The notes beneath the pieces were generated by a model. That model did not search any database. It saw only the letters and a program-made list of their open reading frames with translations, and was not told where the DNA came from. From contig OY754327.1 in NCBI GenBank assembly GCA_963573305.1, positions 181,296,386 to 181,360,385 of the forward strand: a DNA stretch of 64,000 nucleotides, given 5' to 3'. Shown one piece after another: positions 11,472 through 24,500 of the stretch (position 1 is its first letter; every line of letters starts with the position of its first letter). This DNA is from Pyrrhosoma nymphula (lineage: Eukaryota; Arthropoda; Insecta; Odonata; Coenagrionidae). The position numbers and the translations under genes are program-made.

Positions 11472-12362
11472 ATCAGCGACAAGATTATTTGGCAGTTTCT
11501 TGAAATTGATCCATTTCACTTCGGATATAAGGGAAGGAATCCCTGAACCGGTCTGAGCAAATGGTGGGGGACCCCTACTGTTCTACTTCCTACTGTTAGT
11601 CTTTCAACTCCAACACATTTTTCTCTAGCGAGTTTCTGTCACAAGTGAAGTCAGTTTACACAAAAGCAATTGTGCTATGGATATGTGCTTCATCTGATGC
11701 GCTTGATTGCAAGTTCCATATCTGTACTCCGTAACCTCGTAGTGTGATTCTTCGTTAGTTGTTTCTAATATCCATCAAGAAGATAGGGAAACATCAATAT
11801 GGTATATTTCCTTGTGTTTTTTTCACGTCATCGTTAATTCTTTTTTAAATCCATATCATCTATGAAAGAATTTTGCCGTTATAGTATCCCCATTGCTTCT
11901 CTGAAAAGATATTTCCAGGAATTACTGTCGAAATCCTGTTTTTTTAACATCCTAGCGATAAGGATGTCTGTCTATAAGGATGTCATCCTAGCTATAAGGA
12001 TAAGTCTGCCATCATGAAAAATTGATAATCATGTCACAACGTTTTTACCTGCGCTGACTGAATCATTTTCGCTGCAATAAAACTTGGCGTAAAGATAAAA
12101 TGCTTGCGTGATTTAATAACCTCAGTTGGTGTGATTAAATTTCTCTAACTACGACCCTGAATATATGTAAATGGAAGAAATGTTATCAGCTTGTTATTTG
12201 GAAAATATTTTTGCCATTATTGTGTGCAAGTAGTGTGTACTTACGCTTTGCCAGTTGAATTCCCCCGTGTTCAAGTAATGTAGATTTTTTTCAGTGGTCG
12301 CTTGGTTGGTTGATTGTACCTAATCTGTTGCTTTCTATCTCTCTCGCCCCCCATTGTTGTAG
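11472..12362. other. Sequence immediately upstream of catulin exon A
   Basis: Contains a short local duplication (ctagcgataaggatg / ctagctataaggat, 11950-12005). It then leads to a polypyrimidine acceptor before 12363 (ctctctcgccccccattgttgtag). It is interpreted as the 3' part of a long intron. Confidence 0.6.
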
Positions 12363-12520
12363 GTGGTGCCATAGAGAGGCTGTGCGAGGGTGCAAGTGAA
12401 GCTGCGAGGGAGAGGGGCACTGTGGTGCGGGCGGCCCGGTGTCTGCTCTCCTCGGTGACGCGGGTGCTGCTCCTGGCGGACGTGGTGGTGGTGAAGCAGC
12501 TGCTTCTAGCCAAGGACAGG
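12363..12520 (+). CDS. CTNNAL1: alpha-catulin exon A
   Basis: The acceptor is ...ttgttgtag. Two bases of a split codon are followed by 52 codons, starting GGAIERLCEGASEAARERG and ending LLLAKDR, then donor GTGCGA. It covers the amphipathic helix with LLSSVTRVLLLADVVVVKQ that is diagnostic of the alpha-catenin/catulin N-terminal bundle. It is markedly GC-rich next to its flanks. The split first codon means an upstream coding exon must exist. I could not find it in 1-12362, so the preceding intron is probably longer than 12.3 kb. Confidence 0.93.
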
Positions 12521-15500
12521 GTGCGATACTCAGAAGAGACCCCCCAAAGACAGCCACTCCTTTGAATCTCTTCGCAACTTCCTCACATCTTATGTCCTCT
12601 CCTCCCACATCTCTGTCTCTTTCCTTATCTCTCTCACTCTCTCCACTTGTCTACTTCTTTCAATTTTATTGCTATGGTAATTGCAAAAATTAATGCTGGA
12701 GAAGAACGTTTGTTGCGAGGACATCGCAATGGGTAATTTCAATCCAGGAAACTCTACTGAATTCCAAAACAAATTTTGTCTATCTTGTGCGATTTGGTGA
12801 ACTTAGGTTCCGATTCTCAATTTCATTCACTCCCCACACAGTACACTTGGTATTCAATATAGGTATATCAAATAACGTATTTGTGACATAAGAATACCTA
12901 CATATATTCATTTTGTATTAGTAAAGAAGTATGTATTGAATACGTATTGTTAACACTCGATTTAATAGAGTCACAGACGACCTTGGTGTTCCAAGGACAT
13001 CTATAATACTATGCAATATTCCATAGTCTCGTTACAATGGCGTAACTAGGGGGGGGGGGAATTGGAGCGATCGCCCCCAACGATGGAGAAAAAGCTCAAT
13101 TTTAATATCCTACATTCAAATTTTGATAAATGAAAATCAAGCGCACGTAATTCGTTTTGACGTATTGTAGGTAAAGTCCTTATTAAAGGTATGTTTTCCA
13201 AGGAACAACTGTGGCAATCATCACTGGTAAGAGTCGCCGAGGGAAGGGGAGGAGTACAAATACTAATCCCCCCCCACAAGCTTTCCCTGGTAACGCCCTT
13301 GCCATATCTCGCTATTCATGTTGGACTGACACATGTTGGCCTCAGATAATGTGATATGAATTTATTTATTTGCTCTACTGACTCATCAAATCATGATATA
13401 ACTCTTGTGATGCGCGGTGATCCCCTCGATAAATTGCACACCTAGTTTGAATTGAATGGGTTGCACAGTTGATTAAGAGATGGTGCTGATTGCCTCATAT
13501 GACACAGATTTACTGTAATTGTTGTTGTGTCAATTTCAGGCTCCAGTGGATAGTTATACTCCATCTGATTAGTTACGAAACTGTGATATTTCTATGATAT
13601 GTAGTTTCAGTCCTCTCAATATTCATAATGGGCTTTTAATGAGTTTGGTTCTCAGGCTTTCAAAGTGATGCAGTCATATCGAACAGACCAAAACACTTGT
13701 ACATGGAGGGTTTTCGGACTTTGGAAGCCTTTGGTTTTGTAATGAGTGAGGAATCTATGCAATAGACACCTTAGTTTTGAGAATATTTTTCCTCATCTTG
13801 GTAGTCAATCTGCTATAGTATAGTATCTGGATAGTATCCATGGAATCACTAAAAAGACATTGACCAACATGAATAATGAAGTCTAATGTATCATATACAT
13901 ATCCAAATACATATTGAATACATCCTTTAGTGTAGGATCCATCCACTTGTATTAAAAATAGGACATATAGAAGTATCCAATCTGCCTTAAAACATATTGA
14001 ATACCTACTTTGTTTAATCCTTTCACGATATATATTGAATACTCATTGTGCTGTGTGGGTCCGACTCTCCAAAAGCTTTTCCATTATTCATGGAGTAGAA
14101 CCTAATCCACAACCTTATAAATATGTAGAAGGTAATCTTGGATTATTTTAGATTAATATTACATATAGGTATCTTACTACAAGGAAAATCACCAGATGAG
14201 TGAGTTTACAGAATTCTTCAGTTCTGTCTTTATTGATTGATCATTAGTGCTGCTCATTGATTTGTTTTATGACTCAGAGATGAGTGGTTGTAGGTTCAGC
14301 TATGACTTTGCAATTAGAAAAGTTTTTAAAAAGTGATAATAATTTATCAAAAACATTGTTTCCTTGGGAAGGCCAATCTTTTTTGCCTCTCGTCTACTAA
14401 CAATAGCTTAGAAAATGTTTGCCAGCATTGTTTCCAAGAGATTACACAGGGCAACTTTCTGAGTGAAATTCTTTCCATTTTTTCCTACTGTGGTGAAGTT
14501 AAGGTCTAAATATCTTGGTTTGGAGGCAAGGGATGCAATAACACAAATAAAGCTGAGGGGAACAGTCTATTCTCTGGAAGCAAGACCAAAGATGGCCTCA
14601 ATGGCATTATTCTCCTCTCATTGTACATGCTTTCCTTTGAAAGTCCATTTATTTGACCATATGATTCCCTCTGATTAAAAATAAATTGATGAATGCACTA
14701 TGTGTCTGGTTCTTACAACAGCTCTTTCATATATTGTTGCTTTTTATGCCAATTTTTAAGGATGCTCTACATATACAGTACTTACATCAATCTTTTTCGA
14801 GTGCAAACTTTTCATCGCAGATCATGAATTGCCTAAGTATCCATTGATAATAACCTATGCTTGAGACAGCAGATTCCATATGTCATTGGGAAGGCAGTTT
14901 CAGAAATGTGGCTGTTTCTAAAGGAACATTTATGATATTAATGACTGTGTGTCTTGAGAGTAAATCCTCCCTGTTTGTGTAATATTTTCCTCATGAATTT
15001 AAAAATTAGACGGAGACCCAGTTGACTGAATACTTGTGAGATGTATTACTGTTCTCTGCTATGATCTGTTTAGAATTTGAACACAAATGTGATAGTCACA
15101 CTTGAGTTCTGGTATTCAGGGACTATGTGTGAAGCAATTCCTTGGCAGATTGCCGATAGATATCTAAATGTTTTCTTGTGGAAACAAAAGCATAACCCAG
15201 AAAAAAAGTCAAACAGTTTTAAGGCAAGGAAATTATAATTACAACTTAATTTTAGGGTTGGTGACTACTAATGAATTAAACTACTATTAATGAATTTACC
15301 AAAAAACCATTAAAGCTTGATTATCTTTGAGTCATTTGAGTTGTTGAGTCATTTGATCGACATTTACTCAAATTCATTTAAACGGGGCTGCCCTCATGAA
15401 TTCTCCTGGTAAAATGATGATTCAGACCCTTTGAGGCAAAAATAACAATGCCAACCATATCATAATGAATGGCTGGCTCATTAAACGTCTATGGTAAGGG

Positions 15501-18500
15501 GTCATGCATAAACAATTAGCTGTTTTCGGTGATTTTTTTATCCCCTCCCCCCCCCCCTTCGTTGACAACTAGTATTTTCCCCAACCCCCTCCCCCCCCCT
15601 TTCTCTCGACATGTAACGTTGTCTCCACAAATGAAACTTTAAGTCAAAAATATTTTCTCAGTTATTGAGTGAGTTTATTTTTAGGGTTAGGTTGAAATAA
15701 GACAAACAAAGTAGCTGAACTAGGTTTAACCCTTTCGCGCCGGACGTCGACCATAGCCGACGAGCATTTTCATACGCAAACGACCGAACGTCGGCTATAG
15801 CTGGCGTGGATTTTTCGACACAAACGAACTGATGTTGGCTATAGCTGTCGCGGGGGAAGGGAAGTGACAGCTGAGGTAGCAATGGTCGGAGGTATTCAGG
15901 CCCTGCCTGAGCCCCAGCTTAGCGAGACCTTAGAGCTAATCCTCGGCCATTAGGCCCGACCCTCCTTCTCATTTACGATCCTCATCATAGCAGGAATCCA
16001 TGGTGAAGTGGTTGAATTGTCAATGATTTTTGCAAAGAAAAATTTATTGCATACTCAAATTTTTTATACTTTGAAGTGAATTCTTCAATTTTTTCTGTGC
16101 ATAAGCAGTTTTTAAACGAAGTTTTAGTGTTATTATTAACGGACTTCTTGTGTGAAAGCCTTAGTACCTTGTGTGTTCATATGTGATGAAAAATACGCAA
16201 AAAGAGAAATGTTGTCGTTTCATTGTCTATATCGTACGTGTTTGTTACAATCTGAATGCCTATTTTTACTATATGTCCTCTATTTTCCAATTTCTTCATT
16301 GATCCCCTTAGTAATTACTCATATGCCGGTATTTTTAGGTTTTGTATATTGAATAGCCAATATCATTCTTACGCTGGTGTGCTAATGTTAGCTACTCATT
16401 CTTGGTTGAACATTTGCTTGGCTGCCTGGCGATGTCTCTTATAACCTACTTGGAAAAACCATCCCTTCTACTCCCATAGTGATGTCTCACGTGAAAGAAA
16501 AGAAAATTTCGAGACGTCCTAACTTGCTGTAAAAATGGAGAAGTCCTAACTTTGTTATTATCAACGCTAGAAATCCGTTAAAAATTCTATAATGCTTAAA
16601 AAATGTAAGTTATTCTTATATAAGTGTAAATTGTTGAAAATCATAGACAATTTTTAATTTTAAAAAACACTGCTTATGCAATGATTTGACCATGGACTCC
16701 CACTAAGAAAGGGTTGGAGGGTCGAGTCCAGTGGCCGGGGTAATAGCCGGGCCACTGGACTCGACCTGACGGGACTGGAGTTGTGTAGGGTCCCAAATCC
16801 GAGGGACAAGAATACCTGGGCCACTCCACCCCAAAAAAGTGCTTCGCAGAGAGAGGTTAAATATTTTCTCAAGCTACCGTAGCACAAAAAACATTTTCCT
16901 TTCGCAGTCGCCAGCAGGAAAGGGTTAATAGAACTATCTAATCTCAATTGGAACAAGTAATATTCATTTTTAAGTTCTAAAAATCAACCATGGATCACGG
17001 TGCAAGGTGCTGTGCTCATCTACTTTGTTCTCTCTACTACCCATATTTCTGACTGGTGCCTTGAAAAGTGTTGTCACGAGGTCACTATTTAGCCCACGAG
17101 AAGGTTAAAATGTAAGCAATTTGACGATATGAAGACTTGCAACATTGTAGAGGCAATGGTTCAGTTAGATTGAGTTGTAGTAGAAGCTTGGGGCGTATGA
17201 AACACCCCACGTGTCCTTCCTCATGTTAAACTCTGTAGTATCATTGACACGATGTTGACAAGTAAGATACATAAACAGGTGCATTGTAACAAGAACATCA
17301 CTTTGAGTGAACCCCCCTCCCTCTTGTTACCCGCCGTAGATTTTTAGGTTACCCCCTCCCCCCTAAGTTGGTAACGTAGTTTATGCATGACCCCTAAGCT
17401 ACCTGCAATAGCCCATTAACATCTCTGAGATCTCTATGCATCTTGCTGGGATATCTCAGAGATATCCAAATGACTATCGCACCATGTCCTTGAGGCATCT
17501 TCATGAGATGTCCAAAAAAATTTGGAAGATATAAATGTGATGATGTAACATTTAGAAGGAGTTGAAAGAATGGGATATCAGAAATCTCTTCCTATTATAC
17601 TTTCCACAAAATCGAATTTCTACCTGACCACCATAAGAGTACCCCTTCAAGGAGTTAGGCAGCCCATTGGTGTGTGTTCAGTCTTCAGCATAGGTAAATG
17701 TGATGATTATGTTTTAAATGGAGAACACCACTGAATGTTGCACTTTTATAACATATGTATTACCAATAACTGTTTTGCAGTTTTAATTCTTTAGGCCCTA
17801 GGCCAGTTCAGAGATTTTACATCTTTTTGATGTTGCATATCATTGCCAAAATTACCCCAATACAAAATTATTCCTAAAAATTCTACTCATGAAGAATTTA
17901 TGTAATAAAAACTTGCTCTTTTTAAAAGGCAAACTTTCACTTCCAAGCCACTTATAATGCACCATTTTGCACATAGTTTGTTGCGAATTTCCGGGACAAG
18001 ACCCACGAACCCCCCTTTTCCATACCCCAAGAGCCACTGGTGCCCTCCCCCCCCCCCCTGAACCTCTGGTCTGGAGCCGTCTCTGACACAAACTAACACT
18101 CACTGAAAAATAGTGTATTCATAACTTCATTCATGAGACATAATTTTACACACCCTTGGTGTTCTTAAAATTTTCCTTCCCAAAACATGTTTTTCCTCTT
18201 ATTTTCCGTGCAAATCCCTCCGATAACTCAATAGGATCTGAAAATTTATTATTTACTAGCAAAATTACTAAACACTTAACACACTTATTATGAATTGTAT
18301 GGATTCCCTAAGATCATGAGTTGATGTAAATAATATTTTGAAGTTCCAATGTGAACTTCATGTCACATGGATGACGTAGGTAATGCATGGCAGAAAATGG
18401 CTGTGTTCCATCTGTTGTAACATTTTTAACATAGTGAGTATGTTACGGCAGTGACTTTTAAGAATGAGGCCACAGGATTTTAATCCCTAATCATTTATGT

Positions 18501-21500
18501 TTAGCTGTAGATATCCAGTATCAGCTACAACATCCTTCACTGTAAGGGACAGGATGGGGCAACAGGTCAGGTGGTGTTTGTGATCCTTTTGCACTGTAAT
18601 GCTAAATTTGTCTAGGACCTGCAATTCACTCAGAAATACTCACTGGACCACCATTACAGTAATTAAAAATTTGTTTTTTTTTGTGAGTGAGGAATAATAA
18701 TCTTATTTAAGGGAAAGTTGGTCTAGAGGTTTCTGTGATTTTTCTCAGCTAATTAAATACGTATTTAAATATTTTCAAAGTCTTTTTTATTGAATGGTAA
18801 AGAAGTTTCCTTTGAGCTTACAATCTGCAGGATGACCTGAATTGTACATTATTGCTGTATTCTTATGGTTGTTTGTGCAACTTCCTGTAGTCTGTATCTC
18901 ACTTTCCAGTATGTGAAACGGAAAGCAAAATGTACACACATGCAACAATACGGACTCCAAAATGATGGTTGAGTGAAAAGTCATTACCATTGAAGTTAGA
19001 ACTCCATCCTTAAATAATAAGACTTTGATTGATACAATATGAGGCTAGCTGGAAACTGACTAAAATTTCTCCATACTGTTTTGCTGTTAACACACTTGTG
19101 TGGATACATGGATGCTACTTTTCATGGTAATTTTTCAGTGGTTTTTGAAAAATTCTAAAAAGTTTTCTCCCAACCCAATACCAAAAGCCACAATTAAGAG
19201 ATAGGTTATAACCTGATAGGCTAAATTTGACTGGCTGACTTAGGTTCATCATGAGACAAATAAAAAATGAAAATGTTAACCCTTAAACACAATGCCTTTT
19301 TTTGTTAAAAGAGCATGCTTTATAAAGAGGTTTACAACAATAATAGTTCAAACTTGAACACTTTCCTTCTTTCCATCTTTGCAGTCACACACCATGAGAA
19401 TCAATCAATCAATATAAAAAGGGACTATAGTAACTTTGCCACTGAAAATTGACGTAGGTGGAATCAAATAGGCCCCATTTTTCATTACTGTCAACTTTAA
19501 TTTGGACTGCCTACCTTATTGCAACTAAAATTAAGTACAAAATATATTTTACTTGCTTCCTATGGCAAATTTATTTTAATTAGAATAATAAAACTGCATT
19601 CAATTTTAAGTAATACCTACTTGCGACTGTTTCCACAAAACCCAGGGTGGCAAAAATATTGCCTGGAGTAGATATATGGACATCCATAATGGGGAATCCT
19701 TTCAAATTACTCTTTCCTTTTGTCACTAAATTAAAAAGGTGCATAAACTTTTTAAAAGTCAAGTGCCCAAAATTTTCCCGTGAGACATCCAACAATATAA
19801 TTGCTCTACAAAAATTAAAAAAAAAAACATTTTCGCTTATGCAAAAGCCAAAGGATCACTTTACCAAGAAGCCTATGAGTTATTGGAAAATTACAGGCTT
19901 CCCTTACTGAGGGCCCAGGTTCAACTCCTAGGAGAAGCAAAGATTTTTCAGTGGAATTCCAATTCCCCTCTTGGATACTGTGTGGAGAGCACTTGAAGTG
20001 TAGTACTCTTTCCATTGGATGGGATGTTAAACTGTGATCCCCTTGACACCTTTATTAAGAGTATTTCTTGGTGCCAGGTTTCTCTCCCTTGCATTCCTCT
20101 GATGATCCTTTCCTTACTAACCCTCTTCCAACTAGTCTACAATGGCACAAATGACTTCCATTGTCCGTCACCTCCATAAATATCCAACCAACCAGCCATT
20201 TATATTTTCATCCTTTTATCTTCAATCGAAGTTCAAAGAGACATTATCCATCCATGATAAATACCTATTTAATTTTTAATTTAGGTACCTCACTTAAGTG
20301 ATTATCCAATGAGAAATGTACACCTCAGTTCCAATCTGTCAGTTACCGTCAATTATCCTCAAGCCTGTGCATATTTTATCTCTACTCCCGGCTCATATTC
20401 TCCAATCAGATAACCAGCAGCCTTTAAAGGCAACTCTGGTGCTCACAACATGTATCATCAGCTGGCTCTATGTGATATTAAAATGCATGAGACATACATG
20501 CATCCATTTCATAGGCAATATTCCACATTCAAGAAGCACAGATAGGACCTTCCTTGGCAGAATGCATTTACATGCATTCATTTATTAGCAAGAATGTACA
20601 TATTAATATCAAGAATACACATGTTACTTATCAACTCCCTTTTATCTCCCTCATCTTTGATGGGTGCTGCTAATCCACTGAATGTTAATTTATTGTATAT
20701 CAGAAGAAAGATACCAAATTTATAACCCTGCTATGATTGCCCTCCGGAACATAAAAATCATGTCAGAACAGGGCTAACCTCAGAGAGACTAACTATACAA
20801 AAGTAATACCTAGATACACTAAATAAAATTAATGTACCTTTATCTAAAGTGCTATACATATTTTTCCTCTGCCAAGCAATTTGTATTTCAAATTGCCCTT
20901 TATTTTAGCTGATGACAAGATTATGTGGAACTTATTTGTCTATTTATGCTGTTGTGAGTCCAGTGGCCCCTCCACATAGTATTTCAGGTGGTGCTAAGTG
21001 TGGTTACCCTCCCCTCCTGACCCTGTGGGAGATTGGACTGGCGTGGTGTCTAATGACTAGCTTTCCTCTCCAAGGGCTGGGGTTGAACCCTGGAATGACA
21101 AATTTCTCATTGATGTTCCAATCCTCACTAGGGTGCAGACTGGAGAGCATTTCAAGTGCAGCCCTACTCTCTCTCTGTTGGATGGGACATTTAACTGTGG
21201 AACTGTTGGTGCCTTTTCTTGAGAGTAACACGTTGCCAATACTAGGTTTCTCTCCATCCTAACCCAAAATATCCTTTGCACTCCTTCCTACCCAATAATA
21301 ATCTGGATACCCTTGATGATGTGTATGACCCCAGCCATAACTTTCCCCCATAGATAAAAACACCTTCTGCCCCACACCCTCAAGTTGACCATCTTTTGTG
21401 TCATTGACTTTGTCTTCACTGATCAGATTATACTTTATCCTGCTTTTATCCTCTCCTTTCACTTGTCTTCTTTTATTCTTCCTTTTCATCTGTTTCCATC

Positions 21501-24500
21501 TTTTATTTATGTATTTTTTGCCCCATTCTCTTCCGAAGCACTACCCTCTGAGAGAATGTCTCTGGCCGCGCCTCTGCACCACAGGTGTTGGCACCTTTGT
21601 TTTTACAAATTTTGTTTAATGAATCAATGAAGCATTTTCTTAGAAAGGTCAGAGAATATTTTCTTCAGAATTGGAACTAATTACCAAATTAGATCTTTAT
21701 AGATGCATAAAATCCTTCTCTTCTGGGTTGTGCTGAGTTTTATTAATTATTCCCATTAGTCTTGGAACAATTATTTTAACTAGCTGTGGTCCATTTATGC
21801 ATTGGTTATTTTTATCATTGAGTATATTACGTAGGACATTTTGAATTTCAATGCATTTTTCATTGTTATACTTAATTTCTTTTGGTATGTCTTGAAGAAT
21901 GTAGTCTTGGATTCTTCTTTCCTTATGATCTGCTATCATAATAAAGAATCCCAAAATTTGTTCATACTCATCGTAATTTTTTTTGGAAAATCAAACTCGT
22001 TGTGATATCTATAGGCTGTTCAGGATGATGGCCTGGTGATAATGATTATAATTACAGACATCCATGCCTTTGGCAGGATTCTAACCAGCTGCCACGAGGT
22101 CATGATGTAGACATTCTACCCCTCTGCCATCAAGGCCAGCTGTGTAACTTACAAGTGTGTACATAAATACTAGTACTGCATACCATGCTGTCCTTTGCTT
22201 CATAGCTTACTTAGTGCCTTTATTATATCTGAGATACACAAACCAATTTTCACATCTGATATTCTCATCACTTTCATCTGCATAATATACAACTGCATTT
22301 ACTTTCATATTGATATGCACCCCACTTCCACTGACGTAGGTGGTGGACTGATGGCATTTTATTATGTATTTGATATTTGAGTGTTGAAAATCTGTGTCTT
22401 TGATGAAATCATAAAGACAATGTGGTTTATTGATGGCAATTCATTATTTATTTCTACGGTTTCATACAAATAACCAAAGGAAATTGTTTTGATACACTTT
22501 CAGGTGCTTTTTTTTGTCTTTTTTCATGTGACAAAAAAATAAAATTTTTGAACATATCCACCAACACATGATGGACTTAAACAGAACTGAGAGGATTATT
22601 AGAATTGAAAAAAGGCTGTTTCATTTTTCCTATTCTATTAATATCTATCTCAAAATAAACTGGAAATATTATAAATCGATGGCAAAGGCATTTTATTAAT
22701 TGATGAAAGCCAATCACCCATAAATCCATTAATGCTTCTAATGTTATATATGAATACTTAATACTACAAAAATAAAAGTTTTTTTTAGGATTTCATAGAA
22801 AAAGAATTTTGAATTTCTTATTCAGGCTTTTATGGTTCAAAAGTTGAATCCAGACTGTGCCTGCACCTTTGACTCTATCAATTGATGACACAGTGAGCAT
22901 GATATCCCTCGTGGTTTAACTTGCATTGGTATTTTTATGACTGTAGAAATTGCCATAAATAGTATTAAAAGAAATTAAAAACTTGATAATTATCTTCTTT
23001 CACAATTCAATTTTTTATTCAAATTTTATAGGCAAATTAAATAAATATATTACATTGGAATTTTTGAAACTGTACTAGGCATTCTGTAATTTTACATAAT
23101 TATAGCAGAGACAGCAACAAAAAGACGAGTTAAATTGGAAAAGATCACCTGTGGTCATGTCAGATGATCATTTGACAGTCCATCATTCTGAAAAGCTGAA
23201 ATCACAAGTAAAAAAAAAGAAATAGTTCCCTTTATTCCATTTTAGCCATCTCTTACATTAGGCATGTTTTTGCACATGTGCCTTTTTTGCAATCTAAGTG
23301 CTTTTAAAGAGTTTTATGGAATATGTTTAAGATAGGTAGGTACCTACATGTTTTTCTTACTTTATTTCAGTGAATATATTGACTTTTCTAAACTCTAGTT
23401 GTCCATGCTGGGATATTTTGTATACCTACTCTTCACATGCATATGCTTATGCCGTCCTTAATATCACTACCAGAATAGAGCTCATGATGCCTGGCCACTG
23501 TTACTTCTTTCTTACAAAGCTCTTGTTAGATACTATTTAGCATTGATGTTAATTTTAGAAGCATTTCTTGTTTGGTAATGTATTTTTCTCCTCAGTAATT
23601 AAATATTATGTAAGGATGATTCAAATATTAAGTGCACAAAAATACTTAGTATTTAATAATTCTCCATCACTGATAGTTTAGTGTTGTTACAGACATATAT
23701 ATTTTAGCACATGGTGAATAGAATTTTCCAAATTAAAGCTTTACTTTATCTTTCTAAGCAATAACCTCCAGTAACTCCTAAATGGAAAATACTGTGCACT
23801 CACCCCTTATTCAATAAGTTAAATGTGTTATGTATGTGAGCAATTTTTCTGCTCACCACATGTAGCTTTAACTAGGAGAATAAGCATGCTCCATAGAAGC
23901 TACATGTAAGTATGTAAAAGAAACACATGGAAACCAAAATTGTTTACTGCTAGTAATTGTTCAATGCCTGCCTCTAACACAAATATTATGGCTTTTATCT
24001 TCCACCTGTAGAAATTTTTGTCATGTTTTATGTTTGTCTTTCAAGTTTTTCAAGAGTCACTCCTTATTCTCCATGTGCATAAAAAATGATAAAAAGAGCT
24101 CCAATCTTTAATTGTATGCGGCCACATTCTTGTGTCATCTGGCAATTAAAATTTTTCAAGTCATTAAATTTTCATGTGAGCTCTTCTGAATTTCCAATTT
24201 AGGAATAACGCAGGTCATAAATGAGATTTATGAGATCATTAATTCTTTTCGAAATAATGCTTGCTAACCATGTTCAGAGTAACCAACAATCCTTCAATGC
24301 TAATATTATTTCTTTATTTTATTTGCTGGATCAGGTGGCCAGGAGTCTTGGCCGACTAGAGGGCGTCAATAACTTTACAGAATTTGTCAAAGCATTTGGC
24401 CATTTTGGTGCGGAGATGGTGGAGCTTGCTCATCTCACCGGAGATCGGCAGGGAGACCTGAAAGATGAGCGGCGAAGAGCTCAGATGGCTGCTGCCAGGC

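Larger units (their letters stand above)
15497..17395. mobile_element. TIR element, about 1.9 kb, AGGGGTCATGCATAAAC ends
   Basis: Perfect 17-bp inverted termini AGGGGTCATGCATAAAC (15497) and GTTTATGCATGACCCCT (to 17395). Subterminal regions hold long C runs (15540-15560, 15590, 17310-17370). No transposase is seen. A piggyBac-like element occupies the middle, leaving about 0.7 kb of original element. No target duplication was recognised. Confidence 0.8.
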
